64,000 nucleotides of DNA, taken from contig NZ_LOHP01000058.1 of the NCBI RefSeq assembly GCF_001482305.1, positions 37,348 through 101,347 of the forward strand. The letters are read 5' to 3'. Made by a program: the position numbers and the translations under genes. Of this stretch, positions 1-7,849 are shown piece after piece. Positions within the stretch are counted from its first letter, which is position 1. Every line of letters begins with the position of its first letter. This DNA is from Leucobacter sp. G161. Lineage in GTDB: Bacteria; Actinomycetota; Actinomycetes; Actinomycetales; Microbacteriaceae. The notes under the pieces were generated by a model. It saw nothing but the letters and a program-made list of their open reading frames with translations, had not been told where the DNA came from and did not search any database.

Positions 1-397
1 CACCAATCATCGGCGCGATCGGGACCGGAGTCTCCGGGGTGACCCAGGCCCTCCCGTCTCGTACGGGGACAATGCGCGTATCCGGGGTCGAGATCCGGTC
101 ACCAAGCACGCCGAGACCCGGAGAGAGCGCCATGACGCCCGCCTCACCGATCTCGATCGCCTCGATCTCAACCCGGATCACGTCACCAGCACGCACGCCC
201 TCGACTCGCACCGGGCCAGTAGCCCGATTGAAGTGCGCCATGTCGATGTGCGGGCGCAGTACAGTTTCAGAGGTGATTTGCCCTGCGTAACAGTCCTGAG
301 TTTCACACTCGAATGCTTCGCCAAGCGCGACCACGGCGACCGGCTCGTGCTGAGCCGAGAACGCCGTGATCGCGGAGCTCGCGGGAATGCGAAGCAT
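1..397 (-). CDS. Acetamidase/formamidase family protein, N-terminal 132 residues (cut by window edge)
   Basis: The reverse strand reads open from an ATG at 397 to the window edge. The product has the N-terminal features of the FmdA/AmdA amidase family, which releases ammonia from formamide or short amides: a Cys-rich segment (ECETQDCYAGQ, about residues 31-41) and the block FNRATGPVRVEGVRAGD. Its ATG overlaps the TAA of the upstream permease by one base (TAATG), so the two are probably translationally coupled. The permease suggests an amide or amino-acid derivative as substrate, but this is inference. The C-terminal part lies outside the window, so metal ligands cannot all be checked. Confidence 0.85.
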   Translation of the reverse strand, partial: MLRIPASSAITAFSAQHEPVAVVALGEAFECETQDCYAGQITSETVLRPHIDMAHFNRATGPVRVEGVRAGDVIRVEIEAIEIGEAGVMALSPGLGVLGDRISTPDTRIVPVRDGRAWVTPETPVPIAPMIG

Positions 398-1641
398 TAC
401 GCCCAACCGTCGGGGACGAGGCCGAAGGCGGAAACGAGGGAGTACACGAAGGCAAGTCCAAACACCGTGATGAGAAGGCCCTGAATAATCGGGTGAGACA
501 CCCATCCGGCCTTCCAAGCAGGCTCCTGGTCACCAAACTTGCGGGCGCGGTGCAGCATCAGGACGGGGATGATGGACATAATCGCACCGGCAAACCCACC
601 GGCGTAGCCCAGCGCCGACACGAAGCCGGCAAGCTTGAAGACTCCGATGAGGAATGCGGGGACAGCGACAAGTACGATCGCGGCGACACGGTAACCGGGC
701 GCACCCTCAGAAGGCCACTTGAAGCGGTCGAAAATGTTCGACATGAGAGTGAGCGCGATCGCCCAGAATGAGGTCATCATCGCGAGTACAGCGAAGATGT
801 TTGCGAGGTAGTACGCGGCCGAGCCGAGCTGTTGGCCCCAGGCCACCGTCACAACTTCGGTGATGCCGTCGGGGCCCATCATGCCGAGGGCAGCGAGCGG
901 AACAAGCGCGAGCAGGAACCCGGTGGCGCACATGCCGACGATGATCGAGCGAGGCAACGCACGGGGGCTGCTCGCGGCCAGACCGCGTGCGAGCTCAGGG
1001 ACGGTGTACTGCGCGATGAAGGCGAATACTGCCAGGTTCACAATCGGGATGATGAAGTACGGCTGAACGTATGTGAGGTTCGTCACGTCGATGCCGGGGC
1101 CGACGAAGGTCCAGCCGCAGAGCACCAAGATGAGCACGAGCATCGCGATAGTAATCGCCTGCTCAGAACGGCCAGTTGCTTTGAGTCCCAGCCACACAAC
1201 GAGCACGCCGGGAATGAAGAAGAGCAAGCTTCCTACTGCTTCGGGAAGACCCAGCAGCTCTGACAAGATCCTGCCGCTACCTGAGGTGTAGGCAATCAGT
1301 GCACCAAGTCCGTTTACGGCGACACCGGCGAAAACCAGCCACGATCCGGTATTGCCCAGGTATTTCTTTGCGAGCCCGGCAAGCTGCAACGGTTCCTTCG
1401 TACGGAGCGCCACCTCAGCTACGTAGAGCATGGATGCGGTGGTGAGAAAGCCAGCGACGACGAGCGCGATGAGTAGGGCGGGGAAGCCACCGCTGCGGGC
1501 ACCGTACGGCAGCGCCAGAATTCCAGCACCGATGTTTGCGCCGAAGATGATGGCGACGCCCTGCCAAAACGTGATCGTGGTGCTGTGCGGCTTGGCCGTC
1601 ACCGTCTGGGCGGCTGCGCCCTGGTGGGAAGCGGTTGTCAT
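397..1641 (-). CDS. Aromatic amino acid permease-like transporter (HAAAP/APC superfamily)
   Basis: A 414-aa integral membrane protein with about eleven hydrophobic segments. After a short hydrophilic N-terminus comes the sodium/proton-coupled amino acid transporter signature GANIGAGILALPYGARSGG (about residues 34-52), typical of the Tyr/Trp permease branch of the APC fold. The start at 1641 is preceded on the coding strand by AAGAAAG, a usable ribosome binding site. The gene is divergent from the LysA-like decarboxylase and its stop overlaps the amidase start by one base. Substrate is not certain; an aromatic amino acid or a related amide is the best guess. Confidence 0.82.
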   Translation of the reverse strand: MTTASHQGAAAQTVTAKPHSTTITFWQGVAIIFGANIGAGILALPYGARSGGFPALLIALVVAGFLTTASMLYVAEVALRTKEPLQLAGLAKKYLGNTGSWLVFAGVAVNGLGALIAYTSGSGRILSELLGLPEAVGSLLFFIPGVLVVWLGLKATGRSEQAITIAMLVLILVLCGWTFVGPGIDVTNLTYVQPYFIIPIVNLAVFAFIAQYTVPELARGLAASSPRALPRSIIVGMCATGFLLALVPLAALGMMGPDGITEVVTVAWGQQLGSAAYYLANIFAVLAMMTSFWAIALTLMSNIFDRFKWPSEGAPGYRVAAIVLVAVPAFLIGVFKLAGFVSALGYAGGFAGAIMSIIPVLMLHRARKFGDQEPAWKAGWVSHPIIQGLLITVFGLAFVYSLVSAFGLVPDGWA

Positions 1642-1931
1642 TTCGTGTCTTTCTTCGTGAGTTCTCGAGCCCCAGGCGCATGGCTATCACCATGAGTGGG
1701 CGCAGCGATGCGCACACAAGAGGGCCCTGCCCATGCAGCTCCGCCGGGCACAGTTCACCATATGGGCTGCGTTGCTACGCCTTCTCATACCAAGAGGATG
1801 ATTTCAGGCGAGAACTCATCCCCCAGGATGGATCTGCTATCAAACGAACAATCCTAGCCTGTGCTGAGGGGCAGATATCGCCAGAGCGCGGTCCCGCACA
1901 CCACGAGTTTGAGAGCGCAGCACAGCACATC

Positions 1932-3203
1932 ATGAGCGATTCCGCACGACGGTCACACATCCTTACCGGGGCCCTGGAGCAGGGCCTTCTGCACGCAGAG
2001 CACGCACCGCTCGTCGCTTTCCTCGACTGGGAGCGGGTTCGGCTCAATGTTGCTCACCTCATGCGCGCGTTCCCGGCTGACATCCCGGTGCTCCACGCAT
2101 TCGCGGTGAAGGCAAATCCGCTGGTTCCTGTCCTCGAACGCCTGGGCGAACTTGGCATGGGCGCCGAGGTCGCGAGTGACGGGGAATTCACCGCTGCCAT
2201 CAGCGCTGGGATCGACCCGAGCCGGCTCGTCTTTGACTCCCCCGCCAAGTCGTGGGGCGAGCTCCGCCGTGCGCTCGGCCACGGAGCGGCACTCAATGTC
2301 GACAACTTTCAGGAGCTCGCACGCGTGCGATCGATACTCGCCGAGACCGGATCGGAATCCGAGATCGGGATCCGGCTCAACCCGCAGGTCGGGGCCGGCG
2401 CGATTGCGGCGATGAGCACGGCGAGCGCACACTCGAAATTTGGTGTCCCGCTCCGCGATCCTGGCATGCGCGAGCAGCTCATCGAGGCCTACCTTGCCTC
2501 GCCCTGGCTCCGTCGCGCGCACACTCACGTCGGCTCACAGGGCTGCCCGCTGCCGCTCATTGCAGAGGGAGTGCATGAGCTGGTGCGCTTCGCCGACGAG
2601 GTCAACACGCGTGCGGGGTACGCGCAGATCCGCACCCTCGACATCGGCGGCGGGCTGCCGGTCGACTTCGAGACCGACAACCCGGTCTCAGCCTTTGGCG
2701 ACTACGTTGCTGCCCTTGAGGAGGGTGCGCCGCGGTTGTTCTCGGGCGACTATGAGCTCGTGACCGAGTTCGGCCGGAGCATCCTCGCGAAGCACGGCTT
2801 CATCGCCGCACACGTCGAGTACACCAAGGAGGTCGGTGGCCGCCGCGTCGCGATCACCCACGCCGGTGCACAGATCGCCACGCGCACCGTCTTCATGCCA
2901 GATGCCTGGCCGCTCAGGGTCGAGGGCTTCGGACCGGGCGGGGCGGTGAAGACCACCGCGCAGACCGCAGTGCACGATGTTGCGGGGCCCTGCTGTTTTG
3001 CCGGCGACCTCGTTGCTCGCGGGCGGGAGCTCCCGCTGCTCGAACAGGGCGATATCGTCGCGCTGCTCGATACCGGGGCGTACTACGCGAGCAATCCGTT
3101 TCACTACAACTCACTGCCGGTGCCGCCGGTGTACGGCGTCGAGCTCGATGGCGCGGTCGCCGAGTTCTCGACCATCCGGGCGGCGGACTTCGCCACGGTG
3201 TAG
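1932..3203 (+). CDS. PLP-dependent decarboxylase, diaminopimelate/ornithine decarboxylase family (LysA-like)
   Basis: A 423-aa fold-type III PLP enzyme. The PLP lysine lies in HAFAVKANP (K60), followed by a phosphate-binding glycine run in LDIGGGLPVDF and the C-terminal CCFAGDLVARG and GAYYASNPFHYN segments of the family. The open frame extends upstream to 1635, but homology starts close to the ATG at 1932, so I used that. No Shine-Dalgarno is visible; TAGCCT at 1855-1860 could be a -10 box for a transcript with a leader of about 65 bases. It stands alone, so it may be a catabolic or specialised paralogue rather than the biosynthetic lysA. The gap 1642-1931 shows no other gene. Confidence 0.8.
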   Translation: MSDSARRSHILTGALEQGLLHAEHAPLVAFLDWERVRLNVAHLMRAFPADIPVLHAFAVKANPLVPVLERLGELGMGAEVASDGEFTAAISAGIDPSRLVFDSPAKSWGELRRALGHGAALNVDNFQELARVRSILAETGSESEIGIRLNPQVGAGAIAAMSTASAHSKFGVPLRDPGMREQLIEAYLASPWLRRAHTHVGSQGCPLPLIAEGVHELVRFADEVNTRAGYAQIRTLDIGGGLPVDFETDNPVSAFGDYVAALEEGAPRLFSGDYELVTEFGRSILAKHGFIAAHVEYTKEVGGRRVAITHAGAQIATRTVFMPDAWPLRVEGFGPGGAVKTTAQTAVHDVAGPCCFAGDLVARGRELPLLEQGDIVALLDTGAYYASNPFHYNSLPVPPVYGVELDGAVAEFSTIRAADFATV

Positions 3204-3220
3204 CCCCGACATGCGATGCC

Positions 3221-3264
3221 GTGAACCGGCCGCCGCAGGTATGTCCCTGCGGCGGCCGGTTCAC
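3221..3264. terminator. Bidirectional hairpin terminator
   Basis: Perfect 19-base inverted repeat (arms 3221-3239 and 3246-3264) with a 6-base loop, TATGTC. It sits between the convergent LysA-like decarboxylase and the ABC permease, where it can stop transcription from both sides. No strong U-tract follows, as is common in high-GC actinobacteria. Confidence 0.8.
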
Positions 3265-3280
3265 GAGATGCCGTTGCTGG

Positions 3281-4099
3281 CTATCTGAGCGAGGTGTGGC
3301 GATCCACCGAGCGCGCGCCCCACCACCAGAGCAGCACCGCCGCGATGAGCGGCATGATAACCACACCGAGGCCGATCACGTTGGGCGTCGCGTTCGGGTC
3401 GGCGATCGCGGCCATGAAGTCCGTGAGCATCCCCTCGGCAACCAGGCTGCCCGCGTCCGGCCCCGTCAATCGAACACCGAGCGGGATGAACAGCAGCGCC
3501 GCGAGGTTCACGAGCTGCATGACGAAGTACAGGATGATGGTGCCGATCACCGGGGCACCGAAGCCCAGGTGGTTAAAGCGCCCCTCGGCGCCGACCGACA
3601 TCATGGTTGCTCCCGCGATCACCGAGAACACGAGTTGCAGCACGAGTGCCCCGCCGATGAACCAACCCATCTGTGGATCCAACGTCGTCACCGCCTCCCG
3701 CAGGAACTCGAGGGCGCCCTGGCCCTTCATGAGCGCAAACGCGATCGCTGCGAGCACCAGGCCGCCAAGGGTGATGGCGAGCGCTGCGAGACTCACAACG
3801 AGCCCGTGCAGCACCTTCGCCGCGTAGAGCGTGCGGCCGCGCACCGGCAGCGTCAGCGTGAAGTAGCCCTCGGCGCCGTACATCGTGCGCCAGTAGTTCG
3901 CGACGAGCACGGCGAGCACGACCGGGGTGAACACGAGCGTCACGCCGATCCCGAGTCCGAAGGCGAAGCCATCGACGAACGGCACGCGGAGCGCCGCGGC
4001 GCCGAAGCACACGAGGATTGCGACAAGCATGATGCCGACCGCGGGCAGCAGGGTCCGCCGACTCGTGCGGAACTCCTGCGCGAAGAGCGTGCCGATCAT
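3281..4099 (-). CDS. ABC-2 type transporter permease
   Basis: A 272-aa membrane protein with about six hydrophobic segments and a short cytoplasmic N-terminus, typical of ABC-2 permeases. The segment YWRTMYGAEGYFTLTLPVRGRTL resembles permeases of the BceB/YtrC-like and bacitracin/lantibiotic export groups. Its start overlaps the stop of the ATPase gene by four bases (ATGA), so it is the last gene of a three-gene operon GntR-ATPase-permease. The cargo is unknown; similar operons in Firmicutes and Actinobacteria respond to cell-wall antibiotics. Confidence 0.82.
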   Translation of the reverse strand: MIGTLFAQEFRTSRRTLLPAVGIMLVAILVCFGAAALRVPFVDGFAFGLGIGVTLVFTPVVLAVLVANYWRTMYGAEGYFTLTLPVRGRTLYAAKVLHGLVVSLAALAITLGGLVLAAIAFALMKGQGALEFLREAVTTLDPQMGWFIGGALVLQLVFSVIAGATMMSVGAEGRFNHLGFGAPVIGTIILYFVMQLVNLAALLFIPLGVRLTGPDAGSLVAEGMLTDFMAAIADPNATPNVIGLGVVIMPLIAAVLLWWWGARSVDRHTSLR

Positions 4100-4818
4100 G
4101 CTGCGTACACCTTTCTAAAGAGGGCGTCGAGGCTGACGCCGTGTTCTGCGCGCAGCTCGTCTGCGTCGCCCTGCAGCAGTACCTGGCCGCCGCGGAGGAA
4201 GACGACCGAGTCGACGATCGACTCGACGTCTTGGATGAGGTGGGTGGAGACGAACATGAGTGCGTCGTCGGCGAAGTTCGAGATGATCCCGCGGAGGATC
4301 ACGTCGCGCGACGCCGGGTCGACGCCCGAGATCGGCTCATCGAGGAGGTAGACGTGCGCGCGGCGGCTCATCGCGAGCGACACCTGGAGCTTCTCGCGCA
4401 TGCCCTTCGACATCTCCTTCAGGCTGCGATCCCACGGCAGGCCGAAGAAGTCGACCATCTCGCGAGCCTTCGCCTCGTCGAAGTCGGTGAAGAACCTCGC
4501 GTACTGCGCGATCGAGTCCTGCGGCTTGTGGTAGTCGGGCAGGAACGAGGCGTCGGGCAGGAACGACACGAGTGCCTTGGATTCGGCTCCCGGCACGTGG
4601 CCCGCGATGCGCGCTTCACCCTCCCAGTCGGCGAGCACGCCGGCGAGGATCTTCAACAGCGTCGTCTTCCCGGAGCCGTTGTCGCCCATGAGGCCGACGA
4701 TCTGGCCCGCTGCGAGGCTGAGGTCGAGGTTGTGCAGGGCCGGGCGGCCGCGATAGGCCTTCGTGAGGCCGCGCACCTCGATGGCAGGCGGGGCCGCCAG
4801 CAGTTGCTCCTCGGTCAT
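4096..4818 (-). CDS. ABC transporter ATP-binding protein (YtrB-like)
   Basis: A 240-aa nucleotide-binding subunit. Walker A is GDNGSGKTT (residues 45-53), Walker B is VYLLDEPISGVDP, and the H-loop is FVSTHL. The signature motif reads MSKGM rather than LSGGQ, as often seen in YtrB-type proteins. It forms an operon with the GntR regulator, whose stop overlaps this start by one base, and with the permease, which overlaps its end by four bases. It powers export or membrane remodelling by the permease encoded next. Confidence 0.88.
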   Translation of the reverse strand: MTEEQLLAAPPAIEVRGLTKAYRGRPALHNLDLSLAAGQIVGLMGDNGSGKTTLLKILAGVLADWEGEARIAGHVPGAESKALVSFLPDASFLPDYHKPQDSIAQYARFFTDFDEAKAREMVDFFGLPWDRSLKEMSKGMREKLQVSLAMSRRAHVYLLDEPISGVDPASRDVILRGIISNFADDALMFVSTHLIQDVESIVDSVVFLRGGQVLLQGDADELRAEHGVSLDALFRKVYAA

Positions 4819-5216
4819 CAGGTGTCCTTTCGGTCTGCGCCGGGTGCGGTGTGCGCGGTCTGCGCCGCCCAGCGTGCTGCAAGTAGTTGGGTGGTTTCAG
4901 TGAGACTCATGCCGAGCCCGCTCGCGGTGTCGACGAGGGTGTCGGCGGTGGCTGCGGCGAGCGCGACGCGTGCCGCCTCGATCGCGAGGAGGTCGCTCGT
5001 CACGAAGCGGCCGGCGGTGCGCTCGGGCACCGTGAGGCCGAGCCGGTCGACCTCGCCGAGCGCCTTCTGCACGGTGTTCGGGTTCACGCCGAGCTCAAGC
5101 GCGAGCTCGCGCACCGACGGCACCTTCAGGCCACTGAGCCACTCGCCGGACGCGATCCGCCGCCGGAACTCGTCGACGAGCTGCGCCCAGATGGGCCGGG
5201 AATCGTCGAGCTGCAT
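4818..5216 (-). CDS. GntR family transcriptional regulator, YtrA subfamily
   Basis: A 132-aa regulator: winged helix-turn-helix at about residues 8-75 (IWAQLVDEFRRRIASGEW, VPSVRELALELGVNPNTVQKA) and a very short C-terminal dimerisation arm, which defines the YtrA subfamily. The open frame runs further upstream to 5345, but the ATG at 5216 has a strong binding site (GGAAAGGA) and matches the family N-terminus. It is the first gene of the ABC operon and probably represses it through the inverted repeat at 5260-5287. YtrA-type repressors are often relieved by cell-envelope stress. Confidence 0.88.
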   Translation of the reverse strand: MQLDDSRPIWAQLVDEFRRRIASGEWLSGLKVPSVRELALELGVNPNTVQKALGEVDRLGLTVPERTAGRFVTSDLLAIEAARVALAAATADTLVDTASGLGMSLTETTQLLAARWAAQTAHTAPGADRKDT

Positions 5217-5259
5217 AGTGCGGTCCTTTCCTGCGGGGTGTGGATCACGACCCCCGTCA

Positions 5260-5287
5260 TGTATCACTGTATTGCGACAGTGATACA
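5260..5287. promoter_or_regulatory. Probable GntR (YtrA-type) operator
   Basis: Perfect 11-base inverted repeat, TGTATCACTGT (5260-5270) and ACAGTGATACA (5277-5287), with a 6-base spacer. It lies 44 bases upstream of the GntR start and 34 bases upstream of the divergent gene at 5321, so it may control both. AT-rich dyads with a GTATCAC-type arm are typical for YtrA-subfamily repressors. Confidence 0.85.
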
Positions 5288-5320
5288 GTTTGCAAGTGCC
5301 GATTCGGATACGGTGGATCC

Positions 5321-5725
5321 GTGAGCAGCTCAGACCTCGACGCAACGATCCCCTGCCCCTGCGGGCTCGGGAGCCCCTACGCGGCGTGCTGCGGCCCGAT
5401 CCACGACGGTAGGCCGGCCCCGACGGCGAGCCAGCTCATGCGCTCCCGCTACAGCGCCTTCGCGCTCGGTCTGAGCGACTATCTGCTCCGCAGCTGGCAC
5501 GCGAGCACGCGCCCGAGCGAACTCGAGCTCGACGCCGACACCAGGTGGCTGCGGCTCATCATCGAGTCCGCCGAGCACGGCGGCCCCTTCGACGCCGCAG
5601 GCACGGTCACGTTCGCCGCGATCGGCCGGACACCCGAGGGCAGATTCGAGCAGCGCGAGCGCAGCCGCTTCGTGCGCGAGGGCGGCAACTGGTTCTACGT
5701 CGACGGCGACGAGCCGCAGGCATAA
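5321..5725 (+). CDS. YchJ/UPF0225 family SEC-C motif protein
   Basis: A 134-aa protein starting at a GTG. Residues 11-26 hold the Cys-rich metal-binding motif PCPCGLGSPYAACCGP of the SEC-C/YchJ family, followed by the family segment LMRSRYSAFALGLSDYLLRSWH and an NTF2-like fold ending in NWFYVDGD. The start choice rests on a TACGGT -10 box at 5309-5314, exactly six bases before the GTG, so the mRNA is probably leaderless; a start at 5240 would cover the GntR operator. Molecular function is not established for the family. Confidence 0.85.
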   Translation: MSSSDLDATIPCPCGLGSPYAACCGPIHDGRPAPTASQLMRSRYSAFALGLSDYLLRSWHASTRPSELELDADTRWLRLIIESAEHGGPFDAAGTVTFAAIGRTPEGRFEQRERSRFVREGGNWFYVDGDEPQA

Positions 5726-5793
5726 CGCCGTAAACCCTCAAGAAGCGCACAGAGACCCTAGCCAGGCCCCATCGATCCACCTAGGCTCGTTCC

Positions 5794-7275
5794 ATGGCAA
5801 CGATCAGTGATCTCATTGCGACCTGGGGCGACACGTTCTGGACCTGGCTCGTTCTCCCCGTAGTAGTCCTGCTCGGCCTGTACCTCACGGTGCGCTCGGG
5901 AGTCGTGCAGTTCCGACTCATCCCGGACATGTTCCGCACGCTCACCGACAAGACCCCGAAGGGCGAAGACGGTAAGCCGCAGTCGGTCTCCGCGTTCCAG
6001 GCCTTCACGATCTCCGCGGCCTCCCGCGTCGGCGCCGGCAACATCGCAGGCGTCGGCACCGCGATTGCCGTCGGCGGCCCCGGAGCCGTCTTCTGGATGT
6101 GGCTCATGGCTTTCATTGGCGGTGCCTCCTCCTTCGTCGAGTCCTCGCTCGCGCAGCTCTACAAAACGAAGGACGCGACGGGCTTCCGTGGCGGCCCCGC
6201 GTACTACATGGAGCGCGGCCTCGGTGCCCGCTGGATGGGCGTGCTCTTCTCGGCGGTCCTCATCGTCTGCTTCCCCATCGCGTTCTCGTCGCTCCAGGCC
6301 AACACGATCCAGGCGACGCTCTCAGGCAGCTTCGGCGGCGAGACCCCCTCCTGGCTGCCGCTCGTCACGGGCGCCACCCTCGCGATCCTCATGGCGGCAG
6401 TGATCTTCGGCGGCGTCAGGCGTATCGCGTCGGTTACCCAGACTCTCGTACCGCTCATGGCCCTGCTCTACCTCCTCCTCGGCCTCATCATTGTTGGCCT
6501 GAACATTCAGGAGATCCCCGGCGTCTTCGCGACCATCTTCACCTCGGCGTTCGGCGCACAGCAGGTGACGGGCGCTGCGCTCGGCTACGTGATCCTCACC
6601 GGCATCAAGCGCGGTATGTTCTCGAACGAGGCTGGCCTCGGCTCGGCCCCGAATGCGGGTGCGTCTGCCGCGGTGACGCACCCGGTGAAGCAGGGACTCG
6701 TGCAGACCCTCGGCGTCTACTGCGACACCTTCTTGATCTGCTCGATCACCGCGTTCATCGTGCTTGTCGGCACCCCCGACCTCGCGGGAGCAGCGAAGGG
6801 GATCGTGCTCACGCAAAACGCGATCTCGGGGGCACTCGGGCCGTGGGCGAACGTGCTCCTCACGGTGATCATCTTCCTGCTCGCGTTCTCATCGATCCTC
6901 GGCAACTACTACTACGGTGAGTCGAACATCGAGTTCCTCAGCGCCGGCAAGCGCGTGCTCACCGGGTATCGCGTCTTCGCTGTTGCCGCGGTATTCGCCG
7001 GCGCGATCGTCTCGGCCGACATCGTCTGGAACCTTGCGGACGGCATCATGGGGGTCATGGCGCTCATCAACCTCGTCGCGATCGCGCTGCTCTCGGGCGT
7101 CGCGTTCAAGCTGCTGCGCGACTACACGCAGCAGCGGCGGGGGGGCAAGGATCCCGTGTTCACTCGCGACAGGCTCCCCGAGCTGCGCGGCGTCGAGCAG
7201 TGGGCAGACGAGCGCTCGGTCACCGGCCGCGTCGATCTCCCATCGCCCGGGCGGGCACCCGGGTCCGCTCACTGA
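5794..7275 (+). CDS. Alanine/glycine:cation symporter (AGCS family)
   Basis: A 493-aa polytopic protein of the AGCS (DagA/AlsT) family, which imports alanine or glycine with sodium or protons. Visible family motifs are the segment AASRVGAGNIAGVGTAIAVG (about residues 75-94), GGPAYYMERGLG, and the later block KRGMFSNEAGLGSAPNAGA. About ten hydrophobic segments span the protein; the last 40 residues are hydrophilic. No Shine-Dalgarno precedes the ATG. Instead TAGGCT at 5782-5787 lies six bases before it, which points to a leaderless transcript. Confidence 0.93.
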   Translation: MATISDLIATWGDTFWTWLVLPVVVLLGLYLTVRSGVVQFRLIPDMFRTLTDKTPKGEDGKPQSVSAFQAFTISAASRVGAGNIAGVGTAIAVGGPGAVFWMWLMAFIGGASSFVESSLAQLYKTKDATGFRGGPAYYMERGLGARWMGVLFSAVLIVCFPIAFSSLQANTIQATLSGSFGGETPSWLPLVTGATLAILMAAVIFGGVRRIASVTQTLVPLMALLYLLLGLIIVGLNIQEIPGVFATIFTSAFGAQQVTGAALGYVILTGIKRGMFSNEAGLGSAPNAGASAAVTHPVKQGLVQTLGVYCDTFLICSITAFIVLVGTPDLAGAAKGIVLTQNAISGALGPWANVLLTVIIFLLAFSSILGNYYYGESNIEFLSAGKRVLTGYRVFAVAAVFAGAIVSADIVWNLADGIMGVMALINLVAIALLSGVAFKLLRDYTQQRRGGKDPVFTRDRLPELRGVEQWADERSVTGRVDLPSPGRAPGSAH

Positions 7276-7294
7276 GCTCCTGCCCGAGCGGGAA

Positions 7295-7744
7295 CTACAT
7301 GTCGCGGACGGCGTTCCGCAGGGTGCCAAGCAGCCGGCACAGAGCAGCGTAGTCCTCGTCCGAAAGCTCGATCGAGCTCGCGATGTCGAGCGGCACGAGC
7401 AGCACCTGTTCCTTGAGGTGCTGGCCGCGTTCCGTGCAGAACACGCGCACCTGACGACCGTCCGTCCCGACGCGCTCACGGGCGATGAATCCCTCCGCTT
7501 CAAGGCGGGCGAGGATCGGAGACACCGTGCCGGAATCAAGGTCGAGCTCCGCACACAGCTCAGAGACGGTGCGGCCGTCGAGCTCCCACACAGCGTGCAT
7601 CGTCAGGTACTGCGGGTACGTGAGATCAAACTCGAGGAGCTTTCTTCGGTACGCACCGACCATGGCGCGTGAGGCCACGTACAACTGAAAACTCAGTCGG
7701 TCTGCCAGCGCAGCCGGCACCTGGATCTGGTCTGCTTTCTTCAC
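7295..7744 (-). CDS. MarR family regulator, OhrR-like but lacking the sensing cysteine
   Basis: A 149-aa winged-helix regulator close to OhrR in layout: LSFQLYVASRAM, FDLTYPQYLTMHAVWE, DLDSGTVSPILARLE and DGRQVRVFCTERG align with the organic-peroxide sensor. In OhrR the reactive Cys sits in the first helix (QLCF); here the matching residue is Ser18 (RLSF). Other Cys residues occur in the DNA-binding domain (SELCAEL) and near the wing (VFCTE). It starts at a GTG with AAGGGGGAAC as binding site. No ohr gene lies beside it. The gene ends 19 bases from the symporter stop (convergent). Confidence 0.85.
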   Translation of the reverse strand: MKKADQIQVPAALADRLSFQLYVASRAMVGAYRRKLLEFDLTYPQYLTMHAVWELDGRTVSELCAELDLDSGTVSPILARLEAEGFIARERVGTDGRQVRVFCTERGQHLKEQVLLVPLDIASSIELSDEDYAALCRLLGTLRNAVRDM

Positions 7745-7849
7745 AGCGTTCCCCCTTCAGCAGTACGTTAGCTGACTGCGGTTTCCCCAAACCACTGCCA
7801 GCACACGTTTGCGTGTGTCACTGAGACTATCGGGTGCCGCCCGAACGCG

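Noticed and set aside
1642..1931. Riboswitch or T-box ahead of the LysA-like gene
   Set aside because: I found no lysine-riboswitch or T-box core; only a weak -10 candidate is present.
7802..7817. Terminator between the MarR and copB genes
   Set aside because: The 6-base hairpin CACACG/CGTGTG is short and lacks a U-run in either direction; it could equally be chance.
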